Notes: generated by a model from the sequence alone, not told the origin. Shown: positions 51,783 through 61,746, counted from the first letter of the stretch. The stretch is 64,000 nucleotides of DNA from Alphaproteobacteria bacterium CG11_big_fil_rev_8_21_14_0_20_39_49 (GCA_002787635.1 PCXK01000007.1:375877-439876); one strand, 5' to 3'. Numbers and translations: made by a program.

Positions 51783-52627
51783 TAAACAAAATGAACCCCG
51801 TACTTAAAGCTATAAAAGGTTATATGCGTCCCAAGAAGACGCAATCACGCACCCCTTCCGATGTGAAAATAAGACTTCGTAACGTCCATAAAAACTTCGG
51901 TGAAAAGAAGGTTTTGCGTGGAGTTGACCTTGATATCCATAAAGGTGAATCATTAGTGGTAATAGGCGGTTCGGGAAGTGGAAAGTCGGTTCTGATAAAA
52001 AACATTATGGGACTGATGGAGCCGACAAGAGGAAGTATAAAAATAGACGGGCAGGAAGTGGCAAATTTCAGTTCAAGGGAACGAGCCGTTATGATGGAGC
52101 GTTTCGGCATGCTATTTCAAGGCGGTGCGTTGTTTGACAGTATTCCGGTGTGGAAAAATATATCATTTGCCATGATGCAATCAAAAAAAGTTAATAATGC
52201 CGAGGCTTACGATCTGGCTGTGGAAAAACTAAATAATGTAGGTCTTGGAGGGGAAGTTGCGAAATTGTTTCCTTCGGAGTTATCGGGCGGTATGCAAAAA
52301 CGTGTAGCACTGGCAAGGGCTATAGTACATAATCCTGAGGTGATTTTCTTTGATGAGCCGACTACGGGTCTTGACCCTATAATGGCAGATGTGATTAACG
52401 ACCTTATAATAAAATGTTCCTCCGAACTTGGTGCGACAACGTTTACTATTACGCATGATATGCATTCGGCTAAAAAAATAGCCGATAAAGTAGCTATGAT
52501 ATATGAAGGAAAAATCATCTGGCATGATAGTGTTAAGAACCTTAACTCATGTGATAATGAATATGTGCAGCAATTTATTAACGGTCGTGCAAAAGGACCT
52601 ATAAAAATGAAGCTTCAGGATCATTAG
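51779..52627 (+). CDS. mlaF: MlaF lipid ABC transporter ATPase
   Basis: ATPase of the Mla system, 282 residues. Walker A GGSGSGKSVLIKNIMG, the Q-loop region MLFQGGALFDSI, the signature LSGGMQKRVALARAI, Walker B VIFFDEPTTGLDP and the H-loop ITHDMH are all present. An N-terminal extension of about 28 Lys/Arg-rich residues precedes the ATPase domain. It forms one unit with mlaE (4-bp overlap). A family 2 repeat follows. Confidence 0.96.
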   Translation: MINKMNPVLKAIKGYMRPKKTQSRTPSDVKIRLRNVHKNFGEKKVLRGVDLDIHKGESLVVIGGSGSGKSVLIKNIMGLMEPTRGSIKIDGQEVANFSSRERAVMMERFGMLFQGGALFDSIPVWKNISFAMMQSKKVNNAEAYDLAVEKLNNVGLGGEVAKLFPSELSGGMQKRVALARAIVHNPEVIFFDEPTTGLDPIMADVINDLIIKCSSELGATTFTITHDMHSAKKIADKVAMIYEGKIIWHDSVKNLNSCDNEYVQQFINGRAKGPIKMKLQDH

Positions 52628-52631
52628 CTTA

Positions 52632-52743
52632 TAGTTTTTTAACTTTTCAGTAGTTAGAATTGTTATCCCCGACTTGTTCTGGGATTTTCTACAAATTAAA
52701 ATGAGATCCCCCTATAATTTCTATGAAAATTCGGGGGATGACG
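52632..52743. repeat. Palindromic repeat, family 2, copy 3
   Basis: GTTATCCCCGACTTGTTCTG and TTCGGGGGATGAC arms, with CCCCCTATAATTTCTATGAA inside the right half. The outer arm TTTTTTAACTTTTCA is seen on the left only. It separates mlaF from radA. Confidence 0.78.
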
Positions 52744-52814
52744 GGGTGCGTAAATTAAATTCAAATTTACTATATATAGATATAGAAAAAATTTAAAATA
52801 TTTAAGTTAGCTAA

Positions 52815-54182
52815 ATGGCAAAAAGTAATACATCATTTATCTGTCAGGAGTGTGGTACAGTCCATAAAAAATGGTCGGGCATGTGTTCGGGCTGCAATGC
52901 TTGGGATTCTATAGTTGAGGAGGTAAATGAAGGTTATTCTTCATTGTCAATGAAGAAAGCCGGACAGAAGATAGAATTTGTACCTTTGTCGGGAAAGGCT
53001 AAAGATGTTGATCGCGGGAGTACGGGTATTTCCGAATTAGACAGGGTCTTAGGCGGCGGTCTTGTTAGCGGAGCCGCTATTTTAATAGGTGGCGATCCCG
53101 GAATCGGTAAGTCTACATTAGTATTACAAACCGTTTCATCTATTTCACTATCGGGTGTGAAAACAGCCTACATTACCGGTGAGGAATCTGTCGATCAGGT
53201 AAGATTAAGAGCAAGGAGGCTGGGGCTTAACGAATCGCCCGTAAACCTTATGTCGGCAACTAATGTTAAAGATATAATCGCAAGCATTAATTCATCTGAA
53301 AAACCCGATGTGGTTGTTATTGATTCTATCCAGACAATGTTTATAGAAGAAATGGGTTCTGCTCCCGGAACGGTATCGCAGGTTCGTTCTTCCGCACATG
53401 AGCTTATCAGCTTTGCCAAGAAAAAGAATATTACCATGCTGATAGTAGGTCATGTGACTAAAGAAGGGCAGATAGCCGGACCTAAGGTGTTGGAGCATAT
53501 GGTTGATACCGTCCTTTATTTTGAAGGGGAGAGGGGGCATCAGTTCCGTATATTGAGGGCTATAAAAAACCGTTTTGGTGCGGCAAATGAAATCGGTGTT
53601 TTTGAAATGTGCGAGAAAGGGCTTGTTGAAGTACCGAACCCTTCTGCACTGTTTTTGTCTTCAATAGGTGGTAAGATGAGCGGTTCTACCGTATTTGCCG
53701 GAATGGAAGGAACAAGACCCGTGTTGCTGGAAATACAGGCGTTGGTGGCTTCCACCCCTGTGCCTACTCCAAGAAGGGCAGTTGTTGGCTGGGACTCGAA
53801 CCGTCTTGCTATGATAATTGCCGTTTTACAGACGAGGTACGGCATTTTTCTGGCGGATAAAGAAATATACCTGAATGTTGCAGGCGGTTTAAAAATAAAC
53901 GAACCTGCCGCCGATTTGGCTGTTGCGATTGCTTTGATATCATCATTTGTTAATAAACCTTTGCCATATGAATGCGTTATCTTTGGTGAACTCGGTTTAT
54001 CAGGTGAAGTCAGAATGGTAGGGCAGTCGGATATAAGACTCAAAGAGTCGAAAAAGTTAGGTTTTGCAAGTGCTATTGTGCCTTATGGAGTTAAAAATCA
54101 AAATAACTCCTTTATTTTAAAGCAAATCAGGCATATAAGAGAGCTTGCGAGTTTTTTTGAACAAGAAAAGCAAATTGCATAA
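52815..54182 (+). CDS. radA: DNA repair protein RadA
   Basis: RecA-like branch-migration helicase, 455 residues. The N-terminal zinc finger is CQECGTVHKKWSGMCSGC (residues 10-27), then Walker A GGDPGIGKSTLV near 93, the RadA-specific IKNRFGAANEIGVFEM (KNRFG) motif, and a C-terminal Lon-protease-like domain without its catalytic Ser. It is the first gene of the radA-cvpA-purF run. Confidence 0.97.
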   Translation: MAKSNTSFICQECGTVHKKWSGMCSGCNAWDSIVEEVNEGYSSLSMKKAGQKIEFVPLSGKAKDVDRGSTGISELDRVLGGGLVSGAAILIGGDPGIGKSTLVLQTVSSISLSGVKTAYITGEESVDQVRLRARRLGLNESPVNLMSATNVKDIIASINSSEKPDVVVIDSIQTMFIEEMGSAPGTVSQVRSSAHELISFAKKKNITMLIVGHVTKEGQIAGPKVLEHMVDTVLYFEGERGHQFRILRAIKNRFGAANEIGVFEMCEKGLVEVPNPSALFLSSIGGKMSGSTVFAGMEGTRPVLLEIQALVASTPVPTPRRAVVGWDSNRLAMIIAVLQTRYGIFLADKEIYLNVAGGLKINEPAADLAVAIALISSFVNKPLPYECVIFGELGLSGEVRMVGQSDIRLKESKKLGFASAIVPYGVKNQNNSFILKQIRHIRELASFFEQEKQIA

Positions 54183-54191
54183 GATATTTAT

Positions 54192-55157
54192 ATGGAACTT
54201 TCAGATTTAAACTGGTTTGACATAACGATAATCACAATAGTGTTTGTGTCGTCGCTACTTGCCTTTTTTCGCGGATTTATCAAAGCGTTATTTTCATTGA
54301 TAACGTGGCTGGGATCTGCTGCTATAGCAATCTATTTTGCCCCTTTCTTTGAAGATTATCTCAAAAATTTCATTGCAAACGAAACGGTAACGAAAGTTGC
54401 ATCTATTCTAATTATATTCTTAGTGGTCTTTACCATACTTGCTATCATTAACTCTAAAATACTTTTTTTGATACGCTCTTATCGAAAAAGTTTCTTTGAT
54501 AAAACATTGGGACTGGCTTTCGGATTTGCCAGAGGTGTTTTAATCGTCTGCCTTGCATTTTTCTGCATGAAAACAGTGTCGGAAATGATAGAGTATGGAG
54601 GGGTAGAAAAAGGAGGCACAAAAAGATATGGTCCGGGGTTCCTCGTTGATGCAAAAACATATAATGTTCTTAACTATTCAACTGAAATCATTTTGGCAAC
54701 GTTGCCTGACGGTTTACAGGGATATATGGTTGAGCGTGTTTCCGAAGTAAAAGACAGGGTTATAAAATCTATGGCGGACGGCGGTACGAAAGACGCAGTT
54801 CCAAGAGCATTAAATAAAGACGAAATGAAAGTAATGGCAAAGATAAAGTCAGCCATACCTGAAAAAGCTTATGAGAAGATAAAGACTAAATATGAAGCTA
54901 AAGGTGACGACCTTTCCGAGTTAGATAAAATGTCTATTTTCAGGGATATTTTGAATACCTACAGCGAGTCTTTGGCAAATGGGGAGATATCGGAAGAGGA
55001 CGCTGTATTGGCGGAAGACTTTGATATGCTGAAAAATATTCTAAATGGCACTAAAATTGAAAATAAAGAGTTGCCACAAGAGGAAGGAACAGGGTATAAG
55101 CGGCTAAATATTAAGCAGTTAGACCGTCTTATTGATACTGTGAATGAAGGTGAGTAG
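54192..55157 (+). CDS. CvpA-family membrane protein
   Basis: A 321-residue inner-membrane protein. Four hydrophobic segments fill residues 10-120, matching the CvpA family (FRGFIKALFSLITWLGS..IA); the name comes from colicin V production and the true role is unknown. The C-terminal 200 residues are an extra charged cytoplasmic or periplasmic tail of helical nature, longer than E. coli CvpA (about 160 residues). It lies between radA (9 nt) and purF (6 nt), the usual alphaproteobacterial order. Confidence 0.9.
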   Translation: MELSDLNWFDITIITIVFVSSLLAFFRGFIKALFSLITWLGSAAIAIYFAPFFEDYLKNFIANETVTKVASILIIFLVVFTILAIINSKILFLIRSYRKSFFDKTLGLAFGFARGVLIVCLAFFCMKTVSEMIEYGGVEKGGTKRYGPGFLVDAKTYNVLNYSTEIILATLPDGLQGYMVERVSEVKDRVIKSMADGGTKDAVPRALNKDEMKVMAKIKSAIPEKAYEKIKTKYEAKGDDLSELDKMSIFRDILNTYSESLANGEISEEDAVLAEDFDMLKNILNGTKIENKELPQEEGTGYKRLNIKQLDRLIDTVNEGE

Positions 55158-55163
55158 GGTTTT

Positions 55164-56612
55164 ATGATAGATGACTATATAAATGGGGACTCATTAAATG
55201 AAGAATGCGGGGTTTTCGGTATATATTCTAATCCTGACGCAGCGGCTCATACGGCACTTGGGTTACATGCCTTACAGCATAGAGGGCAAGAGGCGGCAGG
55301 AATAATATCTTTTAATCAGGGGCAGTTTTTCAGTCATAAAGCCATAGGCAAAGTAGGCGATAATTTCAGTTCAAAAGAGGTTATTGACGAATTAAAAGGC
55401 GATATTGCAATAGGTCATGTCAGATACTCTACATCAGGGGGAAAGCAGGCAAGAAATATACAGCCGGTTTTTGCCGAGTTCAGTTTCGGTGGAATGGCAA
55501 TAGCACATAACGGCAACCTTACTAACGCACTTACCTTGCGTAAAGAGCTGATACAAAGCGGTGCAATATTCCAATCAACTATGGATACGGAAATATTTAT
55601 CCATTTAATCGCTAATAGTACCATGTCGAAAGCCTTAGACCGTCTGACGGAGGTGTTAAGCAGGGTTGAGGGTGCTTATTCTTTAGTTGCCATGACGCAG
55701 AAAAAATTAATAGGCGCACGTGATCCGCTGGGGGTCAGACCGTTATCTTTAGGACGTTTAGGCGACTCATATATAATAGCCTCCGAAACATGTGCATTCG
55801 ATATAATCGGAGCTAAGTTCGAACGGGATATTGAACCGGGCGAAATTGTAGTTATTGACAAAGACGGCTTGCACTCCACAAAACCTTTCGGTGATAAAAA
55901 ATCCCGTTTCTGCATTTTTGAATATGTCTATTTTTCCAGACCGGACAGTGTAGTTGAAGGAAGAAACGTTTATAACGTCAGGAAAAACATAGGAAGACAG
56001 CTGGCTAAAGAAAGTTCCGTTAAGGCGGATTTGGTAGTACCCGTGCCTGATTCGGGAGTTCCTGCGGCAATCGGATATGCTGAGGAAGCGGGGCTTCCGT
56101 TTGAACTGGGTATTATAAGGAATCATTATATCGGGCGTACATTTATCGAGCCTACCGATCAGGTGAGAAATCTTGGCGTTAAGCTGAAGCACAATGCTAA
56201 TTCCGAAGTTTTAAAAGGCAAAGAAGTCGTACTTATTGATGATAGTATCGTAAGGGGGACTACTTCCAAAAAAATCGCATCTATGATTCGTGAGGCGGGA
56301 GCGACGAAAATACATATGAGAATAGCCAGCCCTCCGACAATCGGTCCTTGCTATTACGGAGTCGATACTCCGGAAAAAGAAAAGCTTATAGCGGCTAATA
56401 ATTCGGTTGAGAAGATTGCCGAAATAATAGGTGTTGATTCTCTAAAGTTCGTATCTGTTGACGGTTTGTATAGAGCTAGCGGTTATGATGCCAGAAATAA
56501 CGAGTGTCCGCAATTTTGTGATGCATGTTTTACAGATGATTACCCTATTCAGGTTGCCGATTTAGGTGAAACTTCACAGTTGCCACTATTTCAGGATACA
56601 AGAAAGGCATAA
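55164..56612 (+). CDS. purF: Amidophosphoribosyltransferase
   Basis: First committed step of purine synthesis: PRPP plus glutamine to phosphoribosylamine. 482 residues. The catalytic N-terminal Cys is residue 15 (NEECGVFGIY), so a short propeptide must be removed, as in the B. subtilis type. The Ntn glutaminase domain contains HVRYST and HNGNL. The PRTase domain has the PRPP loop VVLIDDSIVRGTTSK. The four-cysteine Fe-S cluster of the B. subtilis class appears as CIFEY, CPQFCDACF-type residues. It is 6 nt from cvpA and 1 nt from the SDR gene. Confidence 0.97.
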   Translation: MIDDYINGDSLNEECGVFGIYSNPDAAAHTALGLHALQHRGQEAAGIISFNQGQFFSHKAIGKVGDNFSSKEVIDELKGDIAIGHVRYSTSGGKQARNIQPVFAEFSFGGMAIAHNGNLTNALTLRKELIQSGAIFQSTMDTEIFIHLIANSTMSKALDRLTEVLSRVEGAYSLVAMTQKKLIGARDPLGVRPLSLGRLGDSYIIASETCAFDIIGAKFERDIEPGEIVVIDKDGLHSTKPFGDKKSRFCIFEYVYFSRPDSVVEGRNVYNVRKNIGRQLAKESSVKADLVVPVPDSGVPAAIGYAEEAGLPFELGIIRNHYIGRTFIEPTDQVRNLGVKLKHNANSEVLKGKEVVLIDDSIVRGTTSKKIASMIREAGATKIHMRIASPPTIGPCYYGVDTPEKEKLIAANNSVEKIAEIIGVDSLKFVSVDGLYRASGYDARNNECPQFCDACFTDDYPIQVADLGETSQLPLFQDTRKA

Positions 56613-56613
56613 A

Positions 56614-57321
56614 ATGACAAAACGATTAGATGGCAAAATTGCACTAGTTACGGGTGCTTCCCGAGGAATAGGAGCGGCAGTCGCTATAAAATACGCAGAA
56701 GAAGGGGCGCATGTAATCATTGCCGCAAGAACTGCGACAGCTTTAGAATCGGTTGATGATGAAATAAAAAAAATTAACGGTAACTGCACTATTGTGCCGG
56801 TCGATTTAACCGAACATCAAAAAATAGACCAGTTAGGAGCGTTAATATATGAGCGTTTCGGGAAACTGGATATTATCGTAAGTAACGCTGCACAGTTGGG
56901 ACATTTAAGCCCTTTACATCAAATCGATACCAAGGTTTGGGAAAAAATCATAGCGTTAAATATGACTGTAAATTATCGAATATTACGAAGCATGGATCCG
57001 TTATTAAGGATGTCGGATTCCGGTAGGGGAATATTTGTAACTTCGGCAGTTGTACAAAATGACTCTCCTTACTGGGGTGCTTATGCGGTAAGTAAGGCAG
57101 GATTGGAAAAACTGGTAAAAACATATGCTATGGAAGTAAGGCAGTCTAATATAAGGGTAAACTTAGTTGATCCCGGGCAGGTGGATACAAAGATGCTTGC
57201 CGAAGCCATGCCCGGACTTGATATGTCGAATATAGCAAAGCCGAGCCAGATTACGGAAATATTTGTTCAGCTTGCCGAAAGTTCGTTTGATAAGAACGGT
57301 GAAATATTTCAGGCACAATAA
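56614..57321 (+). CDS. Short-chain dehydrogenase/reductase
   Basis: A 235-residue NAD(P)-dependent classical SDR. TGASRGIG at about 13-20, NNA-type SNAAQ and the catalytic set Ser..YAVSK (Tyr and Lys) are present. The start at 56614 lies 1 nt after the purF stop; a frame from 56566 would overlap purF. Substrate is unknown. Its link with purF is conserved in alphaproteobacteria, where a SDR often follows purF. The C-terminal Ser-Phe-Asp-rich end is normal length. Confidence 0.9.
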   Translation: MTKRLDGKIALVTGASRGIGAAVAIKYAEEGAHVIIAARTATALESVDDEIKKINGNCTIVPVDLTEHQKIDQLGALIYERFGKLDIIVSNAAQLGHLSPLHQIDTKVWEKIIALNMTVNYRILRSMDPLLRMSDSGRGIFVTSAVVQNDSPYWGAYAVSKAGLEKLVKTYAMEVRQSNIRVNLVDPGQVDTKMLAEAMPGLDMSNIAKPSQITEIFVQLAESSFDKNGEIFQAQ

Positions 57322-57662
57322 TTTCTAATGTTATGGGATTTAGCCACTTATAGCGTTAACTTGTGTTTGTGTCGATTTGAGGGAGTGTTCAATAAACATA
57401 GATTTTGTCATGCTGAATTTATTTAAGCATGACAAAAATTCAATATTTCAGTGCAATTTTTACAAAAGCTATGTTTATTGAACACTCCCCGATTTGAAGC
57501 AATCAATAATTGTTTGTTTTTATAAATAATTAAGTATATTAAACTTAAAATGAATGACCTCATAAAATGTGGTTAGGCTGATGATTTTTGTTGTGCTGAA
57601 TTTATTCGGGCAGTCTAAGCATAGCAATAGAGGCGTAAAATTAAATTAAAAAGGTTTGTTTA
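57322..57662. other. 341-nt intergenic region with MITE copy 4
   Basis: Holds the fourth family 1 element (57381-57490) and then AT-rich DNA up to argS. A worn remnant of the core (GCTGAATTTATTCGGGCAG) is visible near 57595-57615. No ORF or RNA gene is evident. Confidence 0.7.
57381..57490 (-). mobile_element. MITE-like element, family 1, copy 4 (internally deleted)
   Basis: TIRs GGGAGTGTTCAATAAACATAG and CTATGTTTATTGAACACTCC, the best-matched ends in the window. The inner palindrome is shortened to GTCATGCTGAATTTATTTAA plus GCATGAC, so the element is about 110 bp instead of 150. CGATTTGA flanks both sides. TTTCAGTGCAATTTTTAC lies on the right, the same orientation as copy 3. Confidence 0.88.
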
Positions 57663-59414
57663 GTGAATATATTCAAGACATTGCAAGTTGAAATAGAAGG
57701 GATTTTAAATCAGTTGATTTCAGAAGGTGTTATTCCTTCGGGTGTTTCTTTTGCGGCAGTTACCGCCGAGCCTCCACGAGATGCAAGTCATGGCGATGTT
57801 GCCACGAATGCCGCTATGGTAATTGCTAAAGCTGCGGAAAAGAAGCCTGTTGAACTGGCACAGGCTATTTCTAAAAAACTTGAACTTGTGAATATGGTAG
57901 ATTCGGTAAGTACCGCAGGTCCCGGATTTATAAATATCAAATTAAAGCCGTATATTTGGCAGGACGTAGTTCTTGGCATTATTGAAGAAGGTATCGGTTA
58001 CGGCAATTCCAATATGGGTAAAAACGAAAAAGTTAATATTGAATATGTTTCAGCCAACCCGACAGGACCTATGCATATAGGGCATTCAAGAGGTGCGGTT
58101 TATGGTGATGCACTTGCATTGTTGTTATTAAAAGCCGGATATAATGTTACAAAAGAATATTACATAAACGATGCAGGTTCGCAAATAGATGTATTGGCAA
58201 AATCGGCATATCTAAGATACAGGGAGGCTTTGGGTGAGGATATCGGCGAAATTCCCGAAGGGTTATATCCGGGTGAATATCTGAAAGTTGTAGGTGAATC
58301 ACTGGCTCAGGAATATGAAAAAGACCTGATTGCTAAAAAAGAAGATAAATGGTTGCCGATAGTTAGGGAATTTGCCGTAAATACAATGATATCCCTTATT
58401 AAAAACGATCTGGCGGAACTTGGAATAACCCACGATGTATTTACTTCTGAAAAAGCCATACAGGATAGCGGAAAAGTTGAAAAAGGTTTGAAACTATTAG
58501 AAGAAAAAGGGCTTATATATAAAGGTATCCTTGAGGCTCCCAAAGGTAAACAGCCTGATGACTGGGAGCCTAGAGAGCAAACATTGTTTAAGTCAACGCA
58601 ATTTGGTGATGATATTGACAGGGCAATAAAGAAATCTGACGGAAGCTATACTTATTTTGCCGCTGATATCGCCTATCATCTGGATAAGTATGAACGTGGT
58701 TTCAATAAGATGGTGATAGTGCTGGGTGCAGACCACGGCGGTTATGTAAAGAGGCTAAAATCCGTTGTGAAAGCCATTAGTGACGGCAATGCGGAAATTG
58801 ATGTTAAAATTTCACAGCTTGTTAATTTTATGGATGGCGGCAAGCCTGTTAAAATGTCTAAGAGGGCAGGGACGTTTACTACCGTGCGTGATGTACTAGA
58901 TGAAGTGGGTAAGGACGTAATACGTTTTATCATGCTTACACGTAAAAATGATGCCGTATTGGATTTTGATTTAAAACTTGTTAAAGAACAATCTAAAGAT
59001 AACCCTGTTTTTTATGTGCAGTATGCATGTGCAAGGGCTAACTCGGTTATCAGGAACGCAAATGAGGAATGTCCTGAAGCTGTAGAGATGGCAAAGGAAA
59101 TAAACAGGGATATGCTGGCAAAACTTGATTCACAAGAGGAGATAGCTTTAATAAGAATAATGGCACAATGGCCGAGGATTGTTGAGGCGGCCGCATCTGC
59201 AAATGAACCGCATAGAGTAGCTTTTTATCTACAGGAGCTTGCGTCACATTTCCATGCCTTGTGGAATAAGGGTAAAGATGATGAGGTTTTGAGATTTATT
59301 TTAAAAAATAACCCTGAAGTTACGGCTGCAAGATTGATTTTATTAAAATCTATGATTAATGTAATAAGTTCCGGTTTGTTTATTTTTAACATTGAACCAG
59401 TTAGAGAAATGTAG
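57663..59414 (+). CDS. argS: Arginyl-tRNA synthetase
   Basis: Charges tRNA-Arg, class I synthetase, 583 residues. The N-terminal additional domain is followed by the HIGH motif ([14 protein letters not shown]), then a KMSK motif (VKMSKRAGT) and the DALR-type C-terminal anticodon-binding domain (about 460-583). The start is GTG at 57663 with AAAGG close before; no ATG lies near. It leads the alphaproteobacterial argS-SPOR-nagZ group. Confidence 0.97.
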   Translation: MNIFKTLQVEIEGILNQLISEGVIPSGVSFAAVTAEPPRDASHGDVATNAAMVIAKAAEKKPVELAQAISKKLELVNMVDSVSTAGPGFINIKLKPYIWQDVVLGIIEEGIGYGNSNMGKNEKVNIEYVSANPTGPMHIGHSRGAVYGDALALLLLKAGYNVTKEYYINDAGSQIDVLAKSAYLRYREALGEDIGEIPEGLYPGEYLKVVGESLAQEYEKDLIAKKEDKWLPIVREFAVNTMISLIKNDLAELGITHDVFTSEKAIQDSGKVEKGLKLLEEKGLIYKGILEAPKGKQPDDWEPREQTLFKSTQFGDDIDRAIKKSDGSYTYFAADIAYHLDKYERGFNKMVIVLGADHGGYVKRLKSVVKAISDGNAEIDVKISQLVNFMDGGKPVKMSKRAGTFTTVRDVLDEVGKDVIRFIMLTRKNDAVLDFDLKLVKEQSKDNPVFYVQYACARANSVIRNANEECPEAVEMAKEINRDMLAKLDSQEEIALIRIMAQWPRIVEAAASANEPHRVAFYLQELASHFHALWNKGKDDEVLRFILKNNPEVTAARLILLKSMINVISSGLFIFNIEPVREM

Positions 59415-59416
59415 TT

Positions 59417-60364
59417 ATGGAATTTAATAGGGAAAAGCTAAAAGAGGAACTGCTAAAGAGCTTTGATGATAATCCGAAGCAACCTTCCGCTGCGGGCAAG
59501 AAGCCTGAAATCGATTTGGAATCCGAACCTGGAATACCGGTAAAAATATTACTTCCTTTTGTGGTTATAGTGGCGATAGTAGGGGGAGTTTATGCTTGGA
59601 AAAGCGGAAAGTTGTCTTTTGATTCTAGTTGGAGTGGTGAGGCTGTCGTAATCAAGGCGGACACAACCCCTATAAGGGTAAAACCTGAAGAACCCGGCGG
59701 TATGTATATCGCTAACCGTGATAAGCTGATATATGATACTATTTCAGATAAAGACGATAACTCTCTGCCAAAGGTAGTAAAAATACTGCCAAGGCATGAA
59801 GAGCCTGTCGAGCGTGAGGATATAGCCGAGAAAGCCGAGGAGCTGTTTGCAAGCTTGCCGTCAAAAATAGTTGAGGATAAGCCTGAAGAAATGGTGGAGA
59901 AAACAGCCGCTGCTGAAAATGAAAAGGTTGAAAGTCCTGATGTCATAAAAAAACAAGAGCTTTTATCATCTGATGTTAATGTGGTTGAAGCAGATGTAAT
60001 AGAACCTGCCGAAGAAGTGAGGGGCGTTTTAGAATCAATTACGGTTGATGATATAAAAAATGTGCCTACACCTTCTATCAGGTCAAGGGGAGTGGTCGAG
60101 CCGAAAAAGTCAAATAACGGCATTATCATACAGCTTGGCTCTTTTAGAACCGAGGGGGATGTTGAAAAAAACTGGCAAGTTATAAAAAAGAAACACGGCT
60201 CACTTTTGGGTGAGCTACAGTTAAATACGCAAAAGGCCGATTTGGGTGATAAAGGTATATTCTACCGTTTAAGGGTCGGAAGTCTTAATAATGAGTCTGA
60301 TGCCAGAACATTATGTAAAAAGCTCATAGAACAAAAGCAGGGGTGTTTCGTTGTTAAAAAGTAA
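59417..60364 (+). CDS. SPOR-domain membrane protein
   Basis: A 315-residue bitopic inner-membrane protein. A short cytoplasmic part is followed by one membrane segment (about 35-56, ILLPFVVIVAIVGGVYAW), an acidic Glu/Pro/Val-rich linker (about 90-220) and a C-terminal SPOR domain (about 235-315: IIIQLGSFRTEGDVEKNW, then YRLRVGSLNNESDARTLC). SPOR domains bind denuded glycan at the division septum. It starts 2 nt after argS and overlaps nagZ by 14 bp. Confidence 0.92.
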   Translation: MEFNREKLKEELLKSFDDNPKQPSAAGKKPEIDLESEPGIPVKILLPFVVIVAIVGGVYAWKSGKLSFDSSWSGEAVVIKADTTPIRVKPEEPGGMYIANRDKLIYDTISDKDDNSLPKVVKILPRHEEPVEREDIAEKAEELFASLPSKIVEDKPEEMVEKTAAAENEKVESPDVIKKQELLSSDVNVVEADVIEPAEEVRGVLESITVDDIKNVPTPSIRSRGVVEPKKSNNGIIIQLGSFRTEGDVEKNWQVIKKKHGSLLGELQLNTQKADLGDKGIFYRLRVGSLNNESDARTLCKKLIEQKQGCFVVKK

Positions 60365-61355
60365 TGCTGTTATATTCGGAATAGAAGGACAGGAAGTCTC
60401 TTCTAGGGAAAAAGATTTTTTTAAAAATGTAAAGCCGATAGGTTTTATATTATTTGCCCGTAATGTTGATAATCCTGAACAGGTAAAAGCGTTAGTTGGG
60501 GATTTAAAGTCTGTTGTAGGCTGGGATTGTCCGGTACTGATAGACCAAGAGGGGGGGAGGGTATCCAGACTCAAGCCTCCGCACTGGAGAAACTCCCCGC
60601 CAATGAGCGTTTTTGCCCAACTTGCTAAAACGGATATTAAAAAAGCGGAGCAAGCCTCTTATCTAAACTCACGTATTATAGGTAAGGAATTGTTCGATCT
60701 GGGGATTAATGTCGATTGTGCGCCTGTATGTGACCTGTTATTTGATGATGCCCATAATATTATAGGCGACAGGAGCTTCGGCTCTGATGTTGAAATTGTA
60801 ACAAGGCTTGCAAGAAAGTCTGCACAGGGGTTTTTAGATAGCGGTATTTTGCCTGTAATTAAACATATTCCGGGGCATGGAAGGGCGTTGTCCGACAGCC
60901 ACCTTGAGCTTCCTGTAGTAGATGCATCGCCGGAAGAGTTGTATGAATCTGATTTTAAAGTGTTTAAAAATCTGTGCAACATGCCTTGGGCAATGACTGC
61001 ACATATATTATATAAAGCCATTGATGATAAGAAGCCTGCCACCTTGTCCCAGAATTTAATTAATATTATTCGAAACGAAATAGGGTTTAAAGGTTTTCTG
61101 ATATCTGACGATTTGTCTATGGAGGCTTTGCAGGGAAGTTTTGCCTCCAGAACAAGGGAATCTCTAAATGCCGGTTGTGATGCGGTGTTGCACTGTAACG
61201 GGAAAATGGACGAAATGGTTGAAATTGCCGATAATGTGGGTGAGCTTTCAGGAATGGCTAAAAAACGCCTTGAAGATAGTATGCATCTTATATCATCTTG
61301 CAGTAACGATTATTCTAATGAAGAAGAGCAATATAAAGAATTATTTGCATGCTAA
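60351..61355 (+). CDS. nagZ: Beta-N-acetylhexosaminidase
   Basis: GH3 cytoplasmic enzyme that removes GlcNAc from recycled muropeptides. 334 residues. KHIPGHGRALSDSHLELP holds the His-Asp acid/base dyad, and LISDDLSMEAL holds the nucleophile Asp. The start is TTG at 60351 with AGGGG upstream; the next Met would cut the first strand. It overlaps the SPOR gene by 14 bp. Next genes are gapR-like; the usual scpA-scpB do not follow. Confidence 0.95.
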   Translation: MLKSNAVIFGIEGQEVSSREKDFFKNVKPIGFILFARNVDNPEQVKALVGDLKSVVGWDCPVLIDQEGGRVSRLKPPHWRNSPPMSVFAQLAKTDIKKAEQASYLNSRIIGKELFDLGINVDCAPVCDLLFDDAHNIIGDRSFGSDVEIVTRLARKSAQGFLDSGILPVIKHIPGHGRALSDSHLELPVVDASPEELYESDFKVFKNLCNMPWAMTAHILYKAIDDKKPATLSQNLINIIRNEIGFKGFLISDDLSMEALQGSFASRTRESLNAGCDAVLHCNGKMDEMVEIADNVGELSGMAKKRLEDSMHLISSCSNDYSNEEEQYKELFAC

Positions 61356-61435
61356 TAACTTATTTTAGTTTTACAATGCGTTTAAAATGTTTATCTTCTT
61401 TTGGTTATTAAAATTAAATATATAAGGAGTCATGT

Positions 61436-61741
61436 ATGTCATCTTTCTATGGAGGTCTATCGGCTGAACATCTTAGACAGTTTGTTGAGCGTCTTGAGCG
61501 TTTGGAAGAAGAGAAAAAGAATATAGCGGAGGATTTAAAAGAAGTTTTTGCTGAGGCTAAAAGTGCGGGTTTTGATGTAAAGATAATACGCCAAATTCTG
61601 AAAATAAGAAAAATCGAGGCAAATGAATTAGAAGAACAGGAATATTTGCTAGATACCTATAAGCGTGCGTTGGGTATGCTTCCTGAACTGGACGAAGATC
61701 CGGCACCAAAAGAGGTTGAGGCACAAGAGCAGGCTGCATAA
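61436..61741 (+). CDS. gapR: GapR-like DUF2312 nucleoid protein
   Basis: A 101-residue helical protein that matches the DUF2312/GapR family, which in Caulobacter binds overtwisted DNA ahead of the fork. The core SAEHLRQFVERLERLEEEKK, EVFAEAKSAGFDVKIIRQIL is canonical. The C-terminus has a Glu/Pro/Ala-rich tail, longer than usual. Strong AAGGAG precedes the ATG. It is a marker of Alphaproteobacteria. A terminator follows at once. Confidence 0.95.
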   Translation: MSSFYGGLSAEHLRQFVERLERLEEEKKNIAEDLKEVFAEAKSAGFDVKIIRQILKIRKIEANELEEQEYLLDTYKRALGMLPELDEDPAPKEVEAQEQAA

Positions 61742-61746
61742 TAAAA

